In this document: piece after piece, positions 28,485-37,800 of the stretch | How the letters are laid out: every line of letters starts with the position of its first letter | Position numbering within the stretch: position 1 is the first letter of the stretch | Origin: Streptomyces harbinensis | GTDB lineage: Bacteria > Actinomycetota > Actinomycetes > Streptomycetales > Streptomycetaceae | DNA length: 64,000 bases | Direction of reading: 5' to 3' | Assembly (NCBI RefSeq): GCF_900116145.1 | Contig: NZ_FPAB01000004.1 | Coordinates: 124,001-188,000, forward strand | Notes under the pieces: generated by a model | Told to the model about the DNA's origin: nothing | The model's input: only the letters and a program-made list of their open reading frames with translations | The model's database searches: none | Made by a program: the position numbers and the translations under genes

Positions 28485-29270
28485 TCAGCGCGCCCCGTCC
28501 CCGTCGATCCCCCGGCCGGGGAACGTCCGGTCCAGCAGCCCGAGGAGCGCCCGCCAGTGCCGGGCGTCCGCCGCCGGGTCGTACGCGACGGTGTCGGCCT
28601 GGGTGAAGCCGTGCCGCGCGCCCCGGTAGACCTCCGTCCGGTACCGCACCCCGGCCCGGGCCAGGGCGGCGTCGAGGCGGTCGATCTGCTCGGGCGGCAG
28701 GGACGCGTCCTGGTCGGCGTGGCCGAAGTACACCTCGGCGGTGATCCGGCCGGCGAGCCGGTGCGGACTGTCCTCGGCCTCGGTGGCCAGCCGGGCGCCG
28801 TGGAACCCGGCCACGGCCGCGACCCGGTCCGGGAAGCCGCCGGCCGTGCGCAGCGCGAGCCCGGCGCCGAAGCAGTAGCCGGTGACGGCGACCGGTCCGC
28901 CGGTGGTGAGCGGTGAGGCGGCCAGCCAGTCGAGACAGGCGCCCGCGTCGCGCCGTACGGCGTCGGGGGTGAGGGCGCGCAGCGCGGGGCCGAGGCGTTC
29001 GAAGAGGTCGGGGCGGGCCGCGGTGTCGATGCGCTCGGGCAGGTCGAGGAGCGGGGCGGGGCCCTGCCGGTACAGGACGTTGGGCACCAGCACGGTGCAG
29101 CCGGCGGCGGCGAGGCGGTCAGCCATGGCGACGAGGTGGGGGCGGATGCCGAAGGCGTCCATGTACATGAGGACGGCGGGGTACGGGCCGCCGTCGCCGG
29201 GGTGGGCGAGGTAGGCGTCGGCGGTGCCGTCGGGGGTGGGGACGGCGGCGTTCGTCAGCGAGGCGGTCAC
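28485..29270 (-). CDS. Dienelactone-hydrolase-family protein
   Basis: The 261-residue product is an alpha/beta hydrolase. The nucleophile is the Cys in VTGYCFGAG, as in dienelactone hydrolases; the acid and base are likely the Asp in GHADQDAS and the His in GARHGFTQ. The substrate is unknown. An open frame extends further upstream, but the residues there are Arg/Pro-rich, and the family N-terminus begins at GTG 29270. It is a single gene, opposite in direction to its neighbours. Confidence 0.87.
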   Translation of the reverse strand: MTASLTNAAVPTPDGTADAYLAHPGDGGPYPAVLMYMDAFGIRPHLVAMADRLAAAGCTVLVPNVLYRQGPAPLLDLPERIDTAARPDLFERLGPALRALTPDAVRRDAGACLDWLAASPLTTGGPVAVTGYCFGAGLALRTAGGFPDRVAAVAGFHGARLATEAEDSPHRLAGRITAEVYFGHADQDASLPPEQIDRLDAALARAGVRYRTEVYRGARHGFTQADTVAYDPAADARHWRALLGLLDRTFPGRGIDGDGAR

Positions 29271-29402
29271 CGGGCCACCGTAGCCCGGGGCGGGTCGCCC
29301 GGGCGGCCGGCGCCGCCCTGCTCGCCGCCGCCGTCGGCATCCCGGTGGGCCGACCGCTGCACGGGGGTTCTGCAAAGCCGTGACGGCCGCTATTTTGGAG
29401 TG

Positions 29403-29416
29403 CGGGAGCGCTCCCA
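29403..29416. promoter_or_regulatory. CebR-like operator upstream of the LPMO gene
   Basis: CGGGAGCGCTCCCA differs at one end base from TGGGAGCGCTCCCA, the known operator of the cello-oligosaccharide repressor CebR in Streptomyces. It lies 109 bases upstream of the LPMO start codon. No other such site was noticed in the window. Confidence 0.75.
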
Positions 29417-29524
29417 TGCACGGACTGAAGTACCGGCGACGGGCCGTCGGTACCCCCGGCCCGTACGACCGACTGGGCCGGTGCTGCCGCATGCCCGTCA
29501 CGGTCCATCCCCACAAGGAGAACC

Positions 29525-30415
29525 GTGAGCACTCAATCCCCCACCACGCGCAGGGCCCGGTTACTGGCGGTCCTCGGCGCCGCCGTGCTCGGCCTCGTCG
29601 CCGCGCTGATCCCCTCCCCCGCGTCCGCCCACGGCGCCACGATGATGCCCGGCGCCCGCACCTACCTGTGTTACCTGGACCTCCAGCGCAACATGGGCAC
29701 CCAGATGCCGACCAACCCCGCCTGCGCGGCGGCGGTCCAGGAGAGCGGCACCGGCCCGCTGTACAACTGGTTCGCCGTCCTCGACTCCAACGGCGCCGGC
29801 CGCACCGCCGGGTACATCCCCGACGGACAGCTGTGCAGCGGCGGCAACCGCGGCCCGTTCGACTTCTCCGCCTACGACGCGGTCCGCGGCGACTGGCCGA
29901 TCACCCACCTCACCTCGGGTGCGAACATCGAGCTGCGGCACAGCAACTGGGCGCACCACCCCGGTGACTTCAACGTCTACATCACCAAGGAGGGCTGGAA
30001 CGGCGGCGCCCTGGGCTGGGACGACCTGGAGCAGATCAGCTCCGTGACCAACCCGCCGCAGCGCGGCAGCGTCGGCTCCGACAGCGGCCACTACTACTGG
30101 GACGTGCAGCTGCCGCAGCGGACCGGCACGCACATGCTGTACGTGCACTGGATCCGTTCCGACAGCCAGGAGAACTTCTACTCCTGCTCGGACATCGTCT
30201 TCGACGGCGGCAACGGCGAGGTCACCATGGGCTCCGGCGACACGCTGAGCGCGGAGGAGGTCACCGAGCTGGCCGACGCCGCCGACGCGGCCGCCGCCTC
30301 CCACGCGGCGCACGCCGAGCACACCGACCACAGCGCGCACGCGGGCCACGCCACGGCCACGGGCGCCGCGGCGGTGGGCGCGGGCGTACGCACCTTGGCG
30401 GGCACCCTGTTCTGA
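29525..30415 (+). CDS. AA10 lytic polysaccharide monooxygenase with His-rich tail
   Basis: The 296-residue secreted product is a copper oxidase that cuts crystalline polysaccharide. The signal peptide ends at ASA, so the mature protein begins with His36 (HGATM), the first half of the histidine brace. The second His is His144 or His145 in NWAHHPGDFNVYITKEGW. The early RTYLCYLD and CAAAVQ pattern resembles cellulose-active Streptomyces AA10 enzymes. There is no carbohydrate-binding module. After residue 250 the tail has six His among Ala, Glu and Asp (SHAAHAEHTDHSAHAGHA), possibly a copper store or membrane-near tail. It starts with GTG behind AAGGAG and has a CebR-like operator upstream. Confidence 0.94.
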   Translation: MSTQSPTTRRARLLAVLGAAVLGLVAALIPSPASAHGATMMPGARTYLCYLDLQRNMGTQMPTNPACAAAVQESGTGPLYNWFAVLDSNGAGRTAGYIPDGQLCSGGNRGPFDFSAYDAVRGDWPITHLTSGANIELRHSNWAHHPGDFNVYITKEGWNGGALGWDDLEQISSVTNPPQRGSVGSDSGHYYWDVQLPQRTGTHMLYVHWIRSDSQENFYSCSDIVFDGGNGEVTMGSGDTLSAEEVTELADAADAAAASHAAHAEHTDHSAHAGHATATGAAAVGAGVRTLAGTLF

Positions 30416-30445
30416 CCCGGGCCCCGGTCCGGCACCACCCCGCCC

Positions 30446-30484
30446 GGGCCCGGCGGAGCCTTCACCCCCGGCTCCGCCGGGCCC
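30446..30484. terminator. Terminator after the LPMO gene
   Basis: A 15-bp perfect stem, GGGCCCGGCGGAGCC/GGCTCCGCCGGGCCC, with a 9-base loop lies 30 bases after the stop codon. It is the strongest simple hairpin between the LPMO gene and the transpeptidase gene; the rest of that 290-base gap is presumably promoter. Confidence 0.8.
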
Positions 30485-30705
30485 GGTACGTTCCCCGGGT
30501 CCGTGGTCCATGGGGCCGCCGAGGGGTGGTCCGTCCTGTCGTACGCGCCGGTGTCGTGCGCGGTTTGCCCGCGCTTCGGGGGCGTGCGCGGGGCGCTCGG
30601 GAAGGTCTCCACACCTCCGATATCCCATCGTTATGGCCCGGTCGGCAACGGACTTCCCGGTTCGCGCATCTTTACTGCTGAGACCTACGAATCCTTCAGG
30701 GGGAC

Positions 30706-31791
30706 ATGGTGCGCTCCGCGCTCAGGCACAGAACGTCCGTCGCCGTCGCGGCCATCGCCGCGGCGGCTCTGCTGCTGACCGGGTGCGGGGGCCAGGGCGG
30801 TGCCGAGGACGAGAGCGCGCCGCCGGCGAGTTCGGCACCCGAGGCCGACCAGGTGGACGACAAGCCGGCCGACGAGGAGCCGGAGGAGGAAGAGACCGAG
30901 CCGGCCGAGGAGATCGTCCTCGAATTCGGCGACGAGTCCGACCAGGTGCGGGAGTTGCAGGCGCGCCTGGCCCAGCTGGACCACTTCGCCGCCGACCCGA
31001 CCGGGTACTACGGCGACGTCACGGTCGGCGCGGTTGCTGGGTTCCAGGAGGCGCAGCAGCTGGAGGTCTCCGGCACCGTCTTCGAGAGCACCTGGGCCGC
31101 CATCACGGAGCTGAGCACCGCCCCCAGCCAGCAGGAGCTGTATCCGCCGCAGCTGGTGATGGGCTACGGCGACAACAACGACCAGGTGCGCGAGCTGCAG
31201 GCGCGGCTGATCCAGCTCGGCCACTTCGACGAGAAGCCGACCGGGTACTACGGCGACGTCACCTCCTCGGCCGTGCGCGCCTTCCAGCAGTCGGCCGGCA
31301 TCGAGGCGACCGGCCAGCTGGACGAGAGCACCTGGAGCGCGCTGAAGGAGCAGACGAGCGCCCCGGCGCAGGACGACATGTTCCCGCCGATCGAGGTGCC
31401 GGAGGTGGAGACGCCGGCCAACCTGGACGAGCGCTGCATGACCGGGCGGGCGCTGTGCATCTCCAAGACCACCAACACGCTGTCGTGGGTGATCGACGGC
31501 CAGGTGAAGACGACGATGGACGTGCGGTTCGGGACCGAGGAGTACCCGACCCGCGAGGGTGAGTTCGACGTCTACTGGAAGTCCCGCAACCACCACTCGA
31601 CGCTGTACGACTCGCCGATGCCGTACGCGATGTTCTTCGACGGCGGCCAGGCGGTGCACTACTCGGAGAACTTCGCCGCCAACGGCTACAACGGCGGCTC
31701 CTACGGCTGTGTCAACGTCCGGGACGAGGCGGCGATCGCCGCGCTGTTCGACGAGGTGCGCGAGGGCGACAAGGTCATCGTCCACTGGTGA
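30706..31791 (+). CDS. L,D-transpeptidase lipoprotein with two peptidoglycan-binding domains
   Basis: The 361-residue product has a lipoprotein signal (LLTGC, lipid Cys about 26), a very acidic linker rich in Glu and Pro (30-70), two PG_binding_1 repeats (QVRELQARLAQLDHF and QVRELQARLIQLGHF) and a C-terminal YkuD domain from about 245. The catalytic motif reads GGSYGCVNV with the Cys nucleophile, and the upstream His is in VHYSENF; most relatives have SHGC, so the Tyr is slightly unusual. It would form or exchange 3-3 cross-links in peptidoglycan outside the membrane. The ATG at 30706 follows GGGGG. Confidence 0.9.
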   Translation: MVRSALRHRTSVAVAAIAAAALLLTGCGGQGGAEDESAPPASSAPEADQVDDKPADEEPEEEETEPAEEIVLEFGDESDQVRELQARLAQLDHFAADPTGYYGDVTVGAVAGFQEAQQLEVSGTVFESTWAAITELSTAPSQQELYPPQLVMGYGDNNDQVRELQARLIQLGHFDEKPTGYYGDVTSSAVRAFQQSAGIEATGQLDESTWSALKEQTSAPAQDDMFPPIEVPEVETPANLDERCMTGRALCISKTTNTLSWVIDGQVKTTMDVRFGTEEYPTREGEFDVYWKSRNHHSTLYDSPMPYAMFFDGGQAVHYSENFAANGYNGGSYGCVNVRDEAAIAALFDEVREGDKVIVHW

Positions 31792-31810
31792 GGCGGGGGA
31801 CGCCGGTCCC

Positions 31811-33238
31811 TCAGTGATGGAACGCGGGGCGCTGCTCGGCTGTGGCCGCCGGATGGCGGGCCAGCTCGGCCAGCGCCCCGCGCACGTCCGCGAGCAGCAG
31901 GGTGGTCAGATCGCGGCTGACCCCGTGGCGTACCACCACCCGCTGCACGACGGTCTCCTCGCGGTCGGCGGGCAGTGGGTAGGTGGGGACCTGCCAGCCG
32001 CGCAGCCGCAGCCGTTCGGCCAGGTCGTACAGGGTCCAGCCGGCCCGGTCGGCGGCGCGTTCGGGGGTGAGCGTCCAGCACACCACGGGCAGTCCGGCGC
32101 GGCCGTCGTGCAGCACCTGGAAGGGGCCGAGCCCCGCGATGCCGTCGGCGAGCGCGACGGCGGTGTCGGCGCAGGCGCGCTGCACGGCCTGGTAGCCGGT
32201 GCGGCCCAGCCGCAGCAGGTTGTAGTACTGGGCGACGATCTCGCCGCCGGGGCGGGAGAAGTTGAGCGCGAAGGTGGGCATGTCGCCGCCGAGGTAGTCG
32301 ACGTGGAAGACGAGTTCGTCCGGCAGGTCGCCGGCGTCCCGCCACACCACCCAGCCCACGCCGAGCGGGGCGAGGCCGAACTTGTGGCCCGAGCAGTTCA
32401 CGGACTTCACCCGCTCGATCCGGAAGTCCCACTTCAGGCCCGGCTGGAGGAACGGCGCCACGAAGCCGCCGCTCGCCGCATCCACGTGGATCGGTACGTC
32501 GGTCCCGGTGCGGGCCGCGAGCGCGTCGAGGGCGGTGGCGATCTCCTCGACCGGTTCGTAGGCGCCGGTGAAGGTGACGCCGAGGGTGGCGACCACGCCG
32601 ATGGTGTTCTCGTCGCAGTACCGGGCGAGTTGCGCGGGGTCGGAGGTGGTGCGGCCGGGCAGCAGCGGCATCCGGCGCAGCTCGATGTCGAAGTAGCGGG
32701 CGAACTTCTCCCAGCACACCTGCACCGGGCCGCACACCAGGTTCGGCCGGTCGGCGGGCAGCCCGGCGGCCCGGCGCCGGGCCCGCCAGCGGCGGTGCAG
32801 GGCGAGACCGCCGAGCATCGCCGCCTCGCTCGATCCGGTGGTGGAGCAGCCGACGGCGGCGGCGCCGTGCGGGGCGTGCCAGAGCGCGGCGAGGATGTGG
32901 ACGCAGCGCGCCTCCAGTTCGGCGGTCTGCGGGTACTCGTCCTTGTCCACCATGTTCTTGTCGAGGGTGTCGGTCATCAGGGCCCGTACCTCGGGTTCGG
33001 ACCAGGTGGTGCAGAAGGTGGCCAGGTTCTGCCGGGAGTTGCCGTCCAGCGCGAGTTCGTCGCGGATCAGCTGGTACGCCTCGCGGGCGGGCATCGGCCC
33101 CTCGGGCAGGGTGTAGCGCGGCAGGGCCCGGCCGCTGCCGGGCAGCGCGTACAGGTCGGCGCTCCGGTCCGTACGCTCCTGGGTCACACGGTGGAGGGGC
33201 ACGTCCTCCACGCTGCGGGCGCGGGCGCCGGGCCGCAA
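31811..33238 (-). CDS. gadB: Glutamate decarboxylase
   Basis: The 475-residue product is a pyridoxal-phosphate enzyme that converts glutamate to GABA, consuming a proton. The cofactor Lys is Lys286 in NCSGHKFGLAPLG; Asp253 in IHVDAASGGFVAPF pairs with the pyridine ring. DEYPQTAELEARCV and GCSTTGSSEAAMLGGL are typical of the group. Length is normal. The start is weak: TTG at 33238 gives the full frame, and GTG at 33211 is an alternative. No antiporter gene is adjacent, so a role in acid resistance is not supported by context. Confidence 0.94.
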   Translation of the reverse strand: MRPGARARSVEDVPLHRVTQERTDRSADLYALPGSGRALPRYTLPEGPMPAREAYQLIRDELALDGNSRQNLATFCTTWSEPEVRALMTDTLDKNMVDKDEYPQTAELEARCVHILAALWHAPHGAAAVGCSTTGSSEAAMLGGLALHRRWRARRRAAGLPADRPNLVCGPVQVCWEKFARYFDIELRRMPLLPGRTTSDPAQLARYCDENTIGVVATLGVTFTGAYEPVEEIATALDALAARTGTDVPIHVDAASGGFVAPFLQPGLKWDFRIERVKSVNCSGHKFGLAPLGVGWVVWRDAGDLPDELVFHVDYLGGDMPTFALNFSRPGGEIVAQYYNLLRLGRTGYQAVQRACADTAVALADGIAGLGPFQVLHDGRAGLPVVCWTLTPERAADRAGWTLYDLAERLRLRGWQVPTYPLPADREETVVQRVVVRHGVSRDLTTLLLADVRGALAELARHPAATAEQRPAFHH

Positions 33239-33303
33239 CCGTGCCGCCGCCGAAGAGGCGACGGCGGGGGGCGGTGCGGGGTGGTGGGGTGATGATGGGG
33301 CGT

Positions 33304-34284
33304 ATGCGCTACATCATCATCGGAGCGGGAGCGGTCGGCGGAGCCATCGGCGGGCGGTTGCACGAGGCGGGTCACGAGGTCGTCCTCGTGGCGCGCGGTG
33401 CCCACTACGCGGAGCTGCGCGACGGCGGCCTGCGGCTGCGGACCCCCGACGCCTCCCTGACCCTGCCCATACCGGCGGCCGACCGGCCCGAGGCCGTCGA
33501 GCTGCGCCAGGACGACGTGCTCGTGCTGGCCGTCAAGACCCAGGACACCGTGGCGGCGCTGGAGTCCTGGGCCGGCCGCCCGGTGGCGGGCGGCGGGACG
33601 GCCGGGGAGCGGCTGCCGCTGCTGTGCGCGCAGAACGGGGTGGTGAACGAACGTCTGGCGCTGCGCCGGTTCCGGTACGTGTACGGGGTGTGCGTGTGGC
33701 TGCCGGCGCAGTTCCTGGCGCCGGGGGTCATCACCGCGCCGTGTGCGCCGCTGACGGGGATGCTGCACATCGGCCGGTTCCCGGACGGGACGGACGAGGT
33801 GGCGCGGCGGGTCGCGGCCGATCTGGAGACGGCGTACTTCCTGGCGCCGGTGGCCGGGGACGTGATGCGGTGGAAGTACGCCAAGCTGCTGTCGAACCTG
33901 GCGAACGCGGTGGAGGCGATCACCGGTTCGGCGAGCGAGCCGGGTTCGGCCGAGTTGGCGGCGCGGGCCAGGGCGGAGGGCGTGGCGGTGCTGCGGGCCG
34001 CCGGGATCGCGTTCGCGTCGGAGGAGGAGCAGGCGGCGCTGCGCGGGGAGCGGATGCGGATGCGGCCGGTGCCGGGCGGCGACCCCGCGCACGGCTCGTC
34101 GTGGCAGAGCCTGCGGCGCGGCGCGGGGTCGATCGAGGCGGATTATCTGAACGGGGAGATTGTGCAGCTGGGGCGGCTGCACGGGGTGGAGACGCCGGTG
34201 AACGAGCTGCTCCAGCGCACCGCGAACCGGTTCGCGCGGGAGGGGCGGGCGCCGGGGTCGCTCGCGGCGGCCGAGCTGCGGTGA
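33304..34284 (+). CDS. Ketopantoate reductase family protein
   Basis: The 326-residue product starts with the Rossmann motif MRYIIIGAGAVGGAIGGRL and has the ApbA/PanE fold: DVLVLAVKTQDT, the CAQNGVVNE segment and the catalytic Lys in RWKYAKLLSNLANAVEAI. It would reduce ketopantoate to pantoate with NADPH in pantothenate synthesis, but many relatives act on other 2-keto acids. The ATG at 33304 is chosen because the Rossmann strand begins there; an in-frame ATG lies 12 bases upstream. It is divergent from the decarboxylase gene. Confidence 0.87.
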   Translation: MRYIIIGAGAVGGAIGGRLHEAGHEVVLVARGAHYAELRDGGLRLRTPDASLTLPIPAADRPEAVELRQDDVLVLAVKTQDTVAALESWAGRPVAGGGTAGERLPLLCAQNGVVNERLALRRFRYVYGVCVWLPAQFLAPGVITAPCAPLTGMLHIGRFPDGTDEVARRVAADLETAYFLAPVAGDVMRWKYAKLLSNLANAVEAITGSASEPGSAELAARARAEGVAVLRAAGIAFASEEEQAALRGERMRMRPVPGGDPAHGSSWQSLRRGAGSIEADYLNGEIVQLGRLHGVETPVNELLQRTANRFAREGRAPGSLAAAELR

Positions 34285-34307
34285 GGCCCGGCCGGCGGCG
34301 CGCCGGG

Positions 34308-34775
34308 TCAGCGCTCCGCCGGGTCGGCGTCCGGGACGGTGGTGGCGGGGGCGCCCGGGGCGGCGTCCGGCAGTCGTTCGCTGAGCCGGGCGAGCCGCTG
34401 GCGGGCGGCCTGGGGTGTGCCGAGCCCCAGGCCGAAGGCGATCTCCTGCCAGGTGAGCCCGCGGCCCCTGGCCATGGTGATCAGCCCGGCCTCCACCTCG
34501 TCCAGCTCGGCGCGGGCGCGCGGCAGGAGGGTGAGGGCGGCGGTGATGTCCGCCCGGTCCACCTCGGGCTCGCCGTCGGCGGGCAGCGCGGCGCCGCTGA
34601 GCAGGAACGCCACCAGCCGCACCGCCTCGTGCGGCGCGAGCACGGCGGGATGGGTCTGCCGGGCGCGCTGGGCGTCGTCGGCGGCGTGCCGCTCGGCGAT
34701 CCGGAAGAGCGCGGCGTAGGCGCGCCGGGCGGCGGCGGTGCCGGGGTCGGGGGGTGTGAAGGGGTCGTCGGTCAT
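34308..34775 (-). CDS. Small helix-turn-helix protein
   Basis: The 155-residue product has a helical N-terminal part (YAALFRIAERHAADDAQ) and a C-terminal helix-turn-helix-like segment, RGLTWQEIAFGLGLGTPQAARQRLARL, described here in pieces of one sigma-70 region-4-like motif. I do not recognise the family, which resembles DNA-binding proteins annotated only as hypothetical in Streptomyces. ATG 34775 follows GAGGATGG; a frame extension of 12 codons upstream has no ribosome site. It is convergent with the ketopantoate reductase gene. Confidence 0.68.
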   Translation of the reverse strand: MTDDPFTPPDPGTAAARRAYAALFRIAERHAADDAQRARQTHPAVLAPHEAVRLVAFLLSGAALPADGEPEVDRADITAALTLLPRARAELDEVEAGLITMARGRGLTWQEIAFGLGLGTPQAARQRLARLSERLPDAAPGAPATTVPDADPAER

Positions 34776-34848
34776 GCCGCCATCCTCAGTGAGAGCACGT
34801 TCCCTTGTCAACGAATTGCAGTGAACAGAATGTTCACAAGATCGCCGC

Positions 34849-37800
34849 TCAGCTGCCCGGACCGCCCTCGCGGTAGGCGTGCGGGGTGTGCCCGGTGTGC
34901 CGGCGGAAGACGCGGGTGAAGTAGGCGCGGTCGTGGAAGCCGACCGCGCGGGCCACGGTCTGGATGGTGTCGTCGCTGGTCCGCAGCCGGGCCATGGCGC
35001 GGCGGATGCGCAGCCGGGTCAGGTACTCCCACAGGGTCAGTCCGATCTCGCGGTGGAACAGCCGCCCCAGGTGGTCCTCGCTCATGCCCGCCGCCTGCGC
35101 CACCTGCCAGCGGGTGATGTGCTGCCGGTAGTGCGCCTCCAGATAGGCGAGCGCCGCGCGCACCGGCGCGGGCGCCGGTTCCGTGCGCTGGGTCATCGTG
35201 GTGAGCAGGACGGCCGTCTCCGCCGCGCTGAGCACCTGGCGCCCCAGCAGCACCAGACCGGGGTGGGGTTCGGCCCGGCGGAGGTCCGCCGCCGTGAACC
35301 CGTCGTCGCTGAGCAGCAGGACGGGGGTGGCCGCCGGTGCGCCGGTGAGGTCGCGGGCCTGGTCGACCAGGTCGAAGCCGTCCATGTCGGGCAGCACCCG
35401 GTCGGTGACGATCAGGGCGGGCGGCCCGGCGTCCTCCGCCAGCAGGGCGAGCGCGGTGGTGCCGTCGGCGGCGGCGCGCACGGTGCGGCCCGGCAGGACG
35501 GCGGTGAGCAGCCGGCGCAGTTCCTCGCGGGTGGCCGGCACGGCGGTGGCGATCAGCGCGGGCCGGGTGGGTCCGGGCGGGCGCAGCGCGGTGAGGGCGG
35601 TGTGCAGGTCGGGGCGGCCGAGCGCGGCGGTGCCCTCGATCCCGTACAGCAGGAACGGGGTGTGGCGCAGCGCCGGGTGGTCGTGGAGCCGGCGGATCAC
35701 CGACCACTCCTGGGGGCGGGTGTGGGCAGCGTCCCAGGCGATGGCGGCCGGGCCGGGCGGGGCGGTGAGGGTGGCGAGGTCGTCGTCCGGGTGCAGGTGG
35801 TGCGGCAGCAGGCCGTGGCGGCGGGCGAGCGCGGTGAGGTCGGGGGGCGGGGCGGTGGCGGCGGCGATGAGCAGGGTACGGCTGCCGGCGGCGCCGGCCG
35901 GCGGCAGCGCGTGGACGGCGTCGGGGGGCGGGGCGGGCAGCGGGAGTTCGAGGACGAACGCGCCGTCCGCGAAGCCGAGCGCGCCGCCGTGCAGGACGGC
36001 GAGCCGGCGGGCGATGGCCAGGCCGAGGCGGTTTCCCGGCCGGCCGGTGGCGAAGGGCTGGAAGAGCTGGTCGGGGTCGCCGGGCGGCGCGGCGGTCCGC
36101 AGGCCGGGGGCGGTGAGGCGCAGGACGAGGTACGGGGGCCGCAGGTCCGCGGTGAGCCGGCTGCCGGGGCCGGCGGCGGCGCGGTGCAGGTTGCCGAGGA
36201 TCTGCCGCAGCCGGGCGGGGTCGGCGACGACGGCGGGCAGCCGGGCCGGGAGGCGGGCGGTGCAGACGTCCGTGCACGTCTCGATCAAAAGCGGTCGGGG
36301 ATCGATCAGTTGTCGATTGAGGTCGAGCGCGTCGATCTCCGAACGGGACAGGTCCAGCAAGTCGTCGATCAGCAGCAGTAACTGGGCGGCATCCGCGTGC
36401 CCCGGGTCGCCGGGCCGCAGCCGCCGCAGGATCGCCTCGACGGGGGTGCGCAGTTCGTCCGTGGCGTTGTCCAGCAGCCGTGTCTTGCCGCGGCTGGCCC
36501 GCTCGGCGGCATCCCGGGCCCGGCGTACCTCCTCGAACAGCCGCACACCCTTCAGCGTCGCGCTGATCTGGTCGCCCAGCGCCCGGAAGAGCGCTCCGTG
36601 CCGGGCGGCGGCCCGGAGCGGGCCGGTCTCGAAGAGCGCGAAGCCGAGATGTTCGGCGCCGATGTGCAGCGGTTCGAGAACGGCCGTCCAGCGCGGCCCG
36701 TCCGCCGGGGGCAGCGGAAGGCCGGACGGTACGGGCGGGGCGGGCGCGTCCGGTGAGGCGGTCGCGTCGGGCGGGGCCGGCGCCGGGTCGAGCAGCAGCC
36801 GGACGGCCGGGATGCCCAGCGGCGGCAGCCGGCGATCCAGCGCGCCGGTCAGCGCGGCGGTGTCGGTGACCGTGGTGAGCGCGGCGGCCAGTTCCTGGAG
36901 TCCGCGTGCCTCCTGCTCCTTCGTCCAGCGCTCGTACTCCAGCAGCCGCTGGGTCTTGTCGGCCACCATGAGCCGGGCCTGGCCGAGCAACCGCTCCCGG
37001 CGCGCGTCGCCCGGTACGGGCGCGGCGGCGCGCAGGGCCACCAGGGCGCGGTCCCACGCGGCGGCGTGCTCCGGCGCGTGCACCCGGCTGCTGATCAGCC
37101 GTTCAAGACCGGCGAGGAAAGCGGTGCCGGTGGTCTCCTCCAGCGCGGGCAACAGGCCGGCGAGCCCCGGCGGCAGATCGCCCGGGCCGCCGCCGTCCGG
37201 GCCCCGGTCCACCTCGCCGACCAGCGGTGAGTGGCAGCCGCAGGACCGGCGGATCATCAGCGTGCCGGGCACGGCCCGCCGGGCGGGCGGCGCGGTGCCG
37301 CGCAGCCGGGCCAGCAGGGTGTCGACGGCGAGCGCGCCGAGCGCGCCGAACGGCAGGGCGACGGAGGTGAGCGGCGGATCGCTGATCCGGGCCTCGGCGG
37401 AGTCGTTGAAGCTGATCAGCGCCACGTCCTCGGGGACCCGCACGCCCCGGTGGGTGAGGAAGCGCAGCGCGTCGGCGGCCAGCGCGTCGCTGCACACGAT
37501 GACGGCGTCGAAGTCGCGGCCGGGGCGCAGCCCGCGGACGTCCAGCAGCACCCGCATCGCGGCGGCCCCGGCGCCGGGTGCGAAGTCGACGGAGGCGCCG
37601 GTCAGGGCGCGGTCGTACGGCAGGCGGTACCGGGCGAGGGCGTCGGTGTAGGCGCGGAACCGGTCCACGGAGACCGGGTTGGCCAGCGGGCCGCGGATGC
37701 AGGCGAGGCGGCGGCGGCCGTGTTCGCGGGTGAGGTGGCCGACGGCGCGGCGCATGCCGGTGTTGCTGTCCAGCCGCAGCGTCTCGTGGTCGTCCAGGGC

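Noticed and set aside
31811..34284. The decarboxylase and ketopantoate reductase genes as a GABA/pantothenate pathway unit.
   Set aside because: They are divergent with separate promoters and no shared site; no antiporter or panB/panC gene is adjacent.
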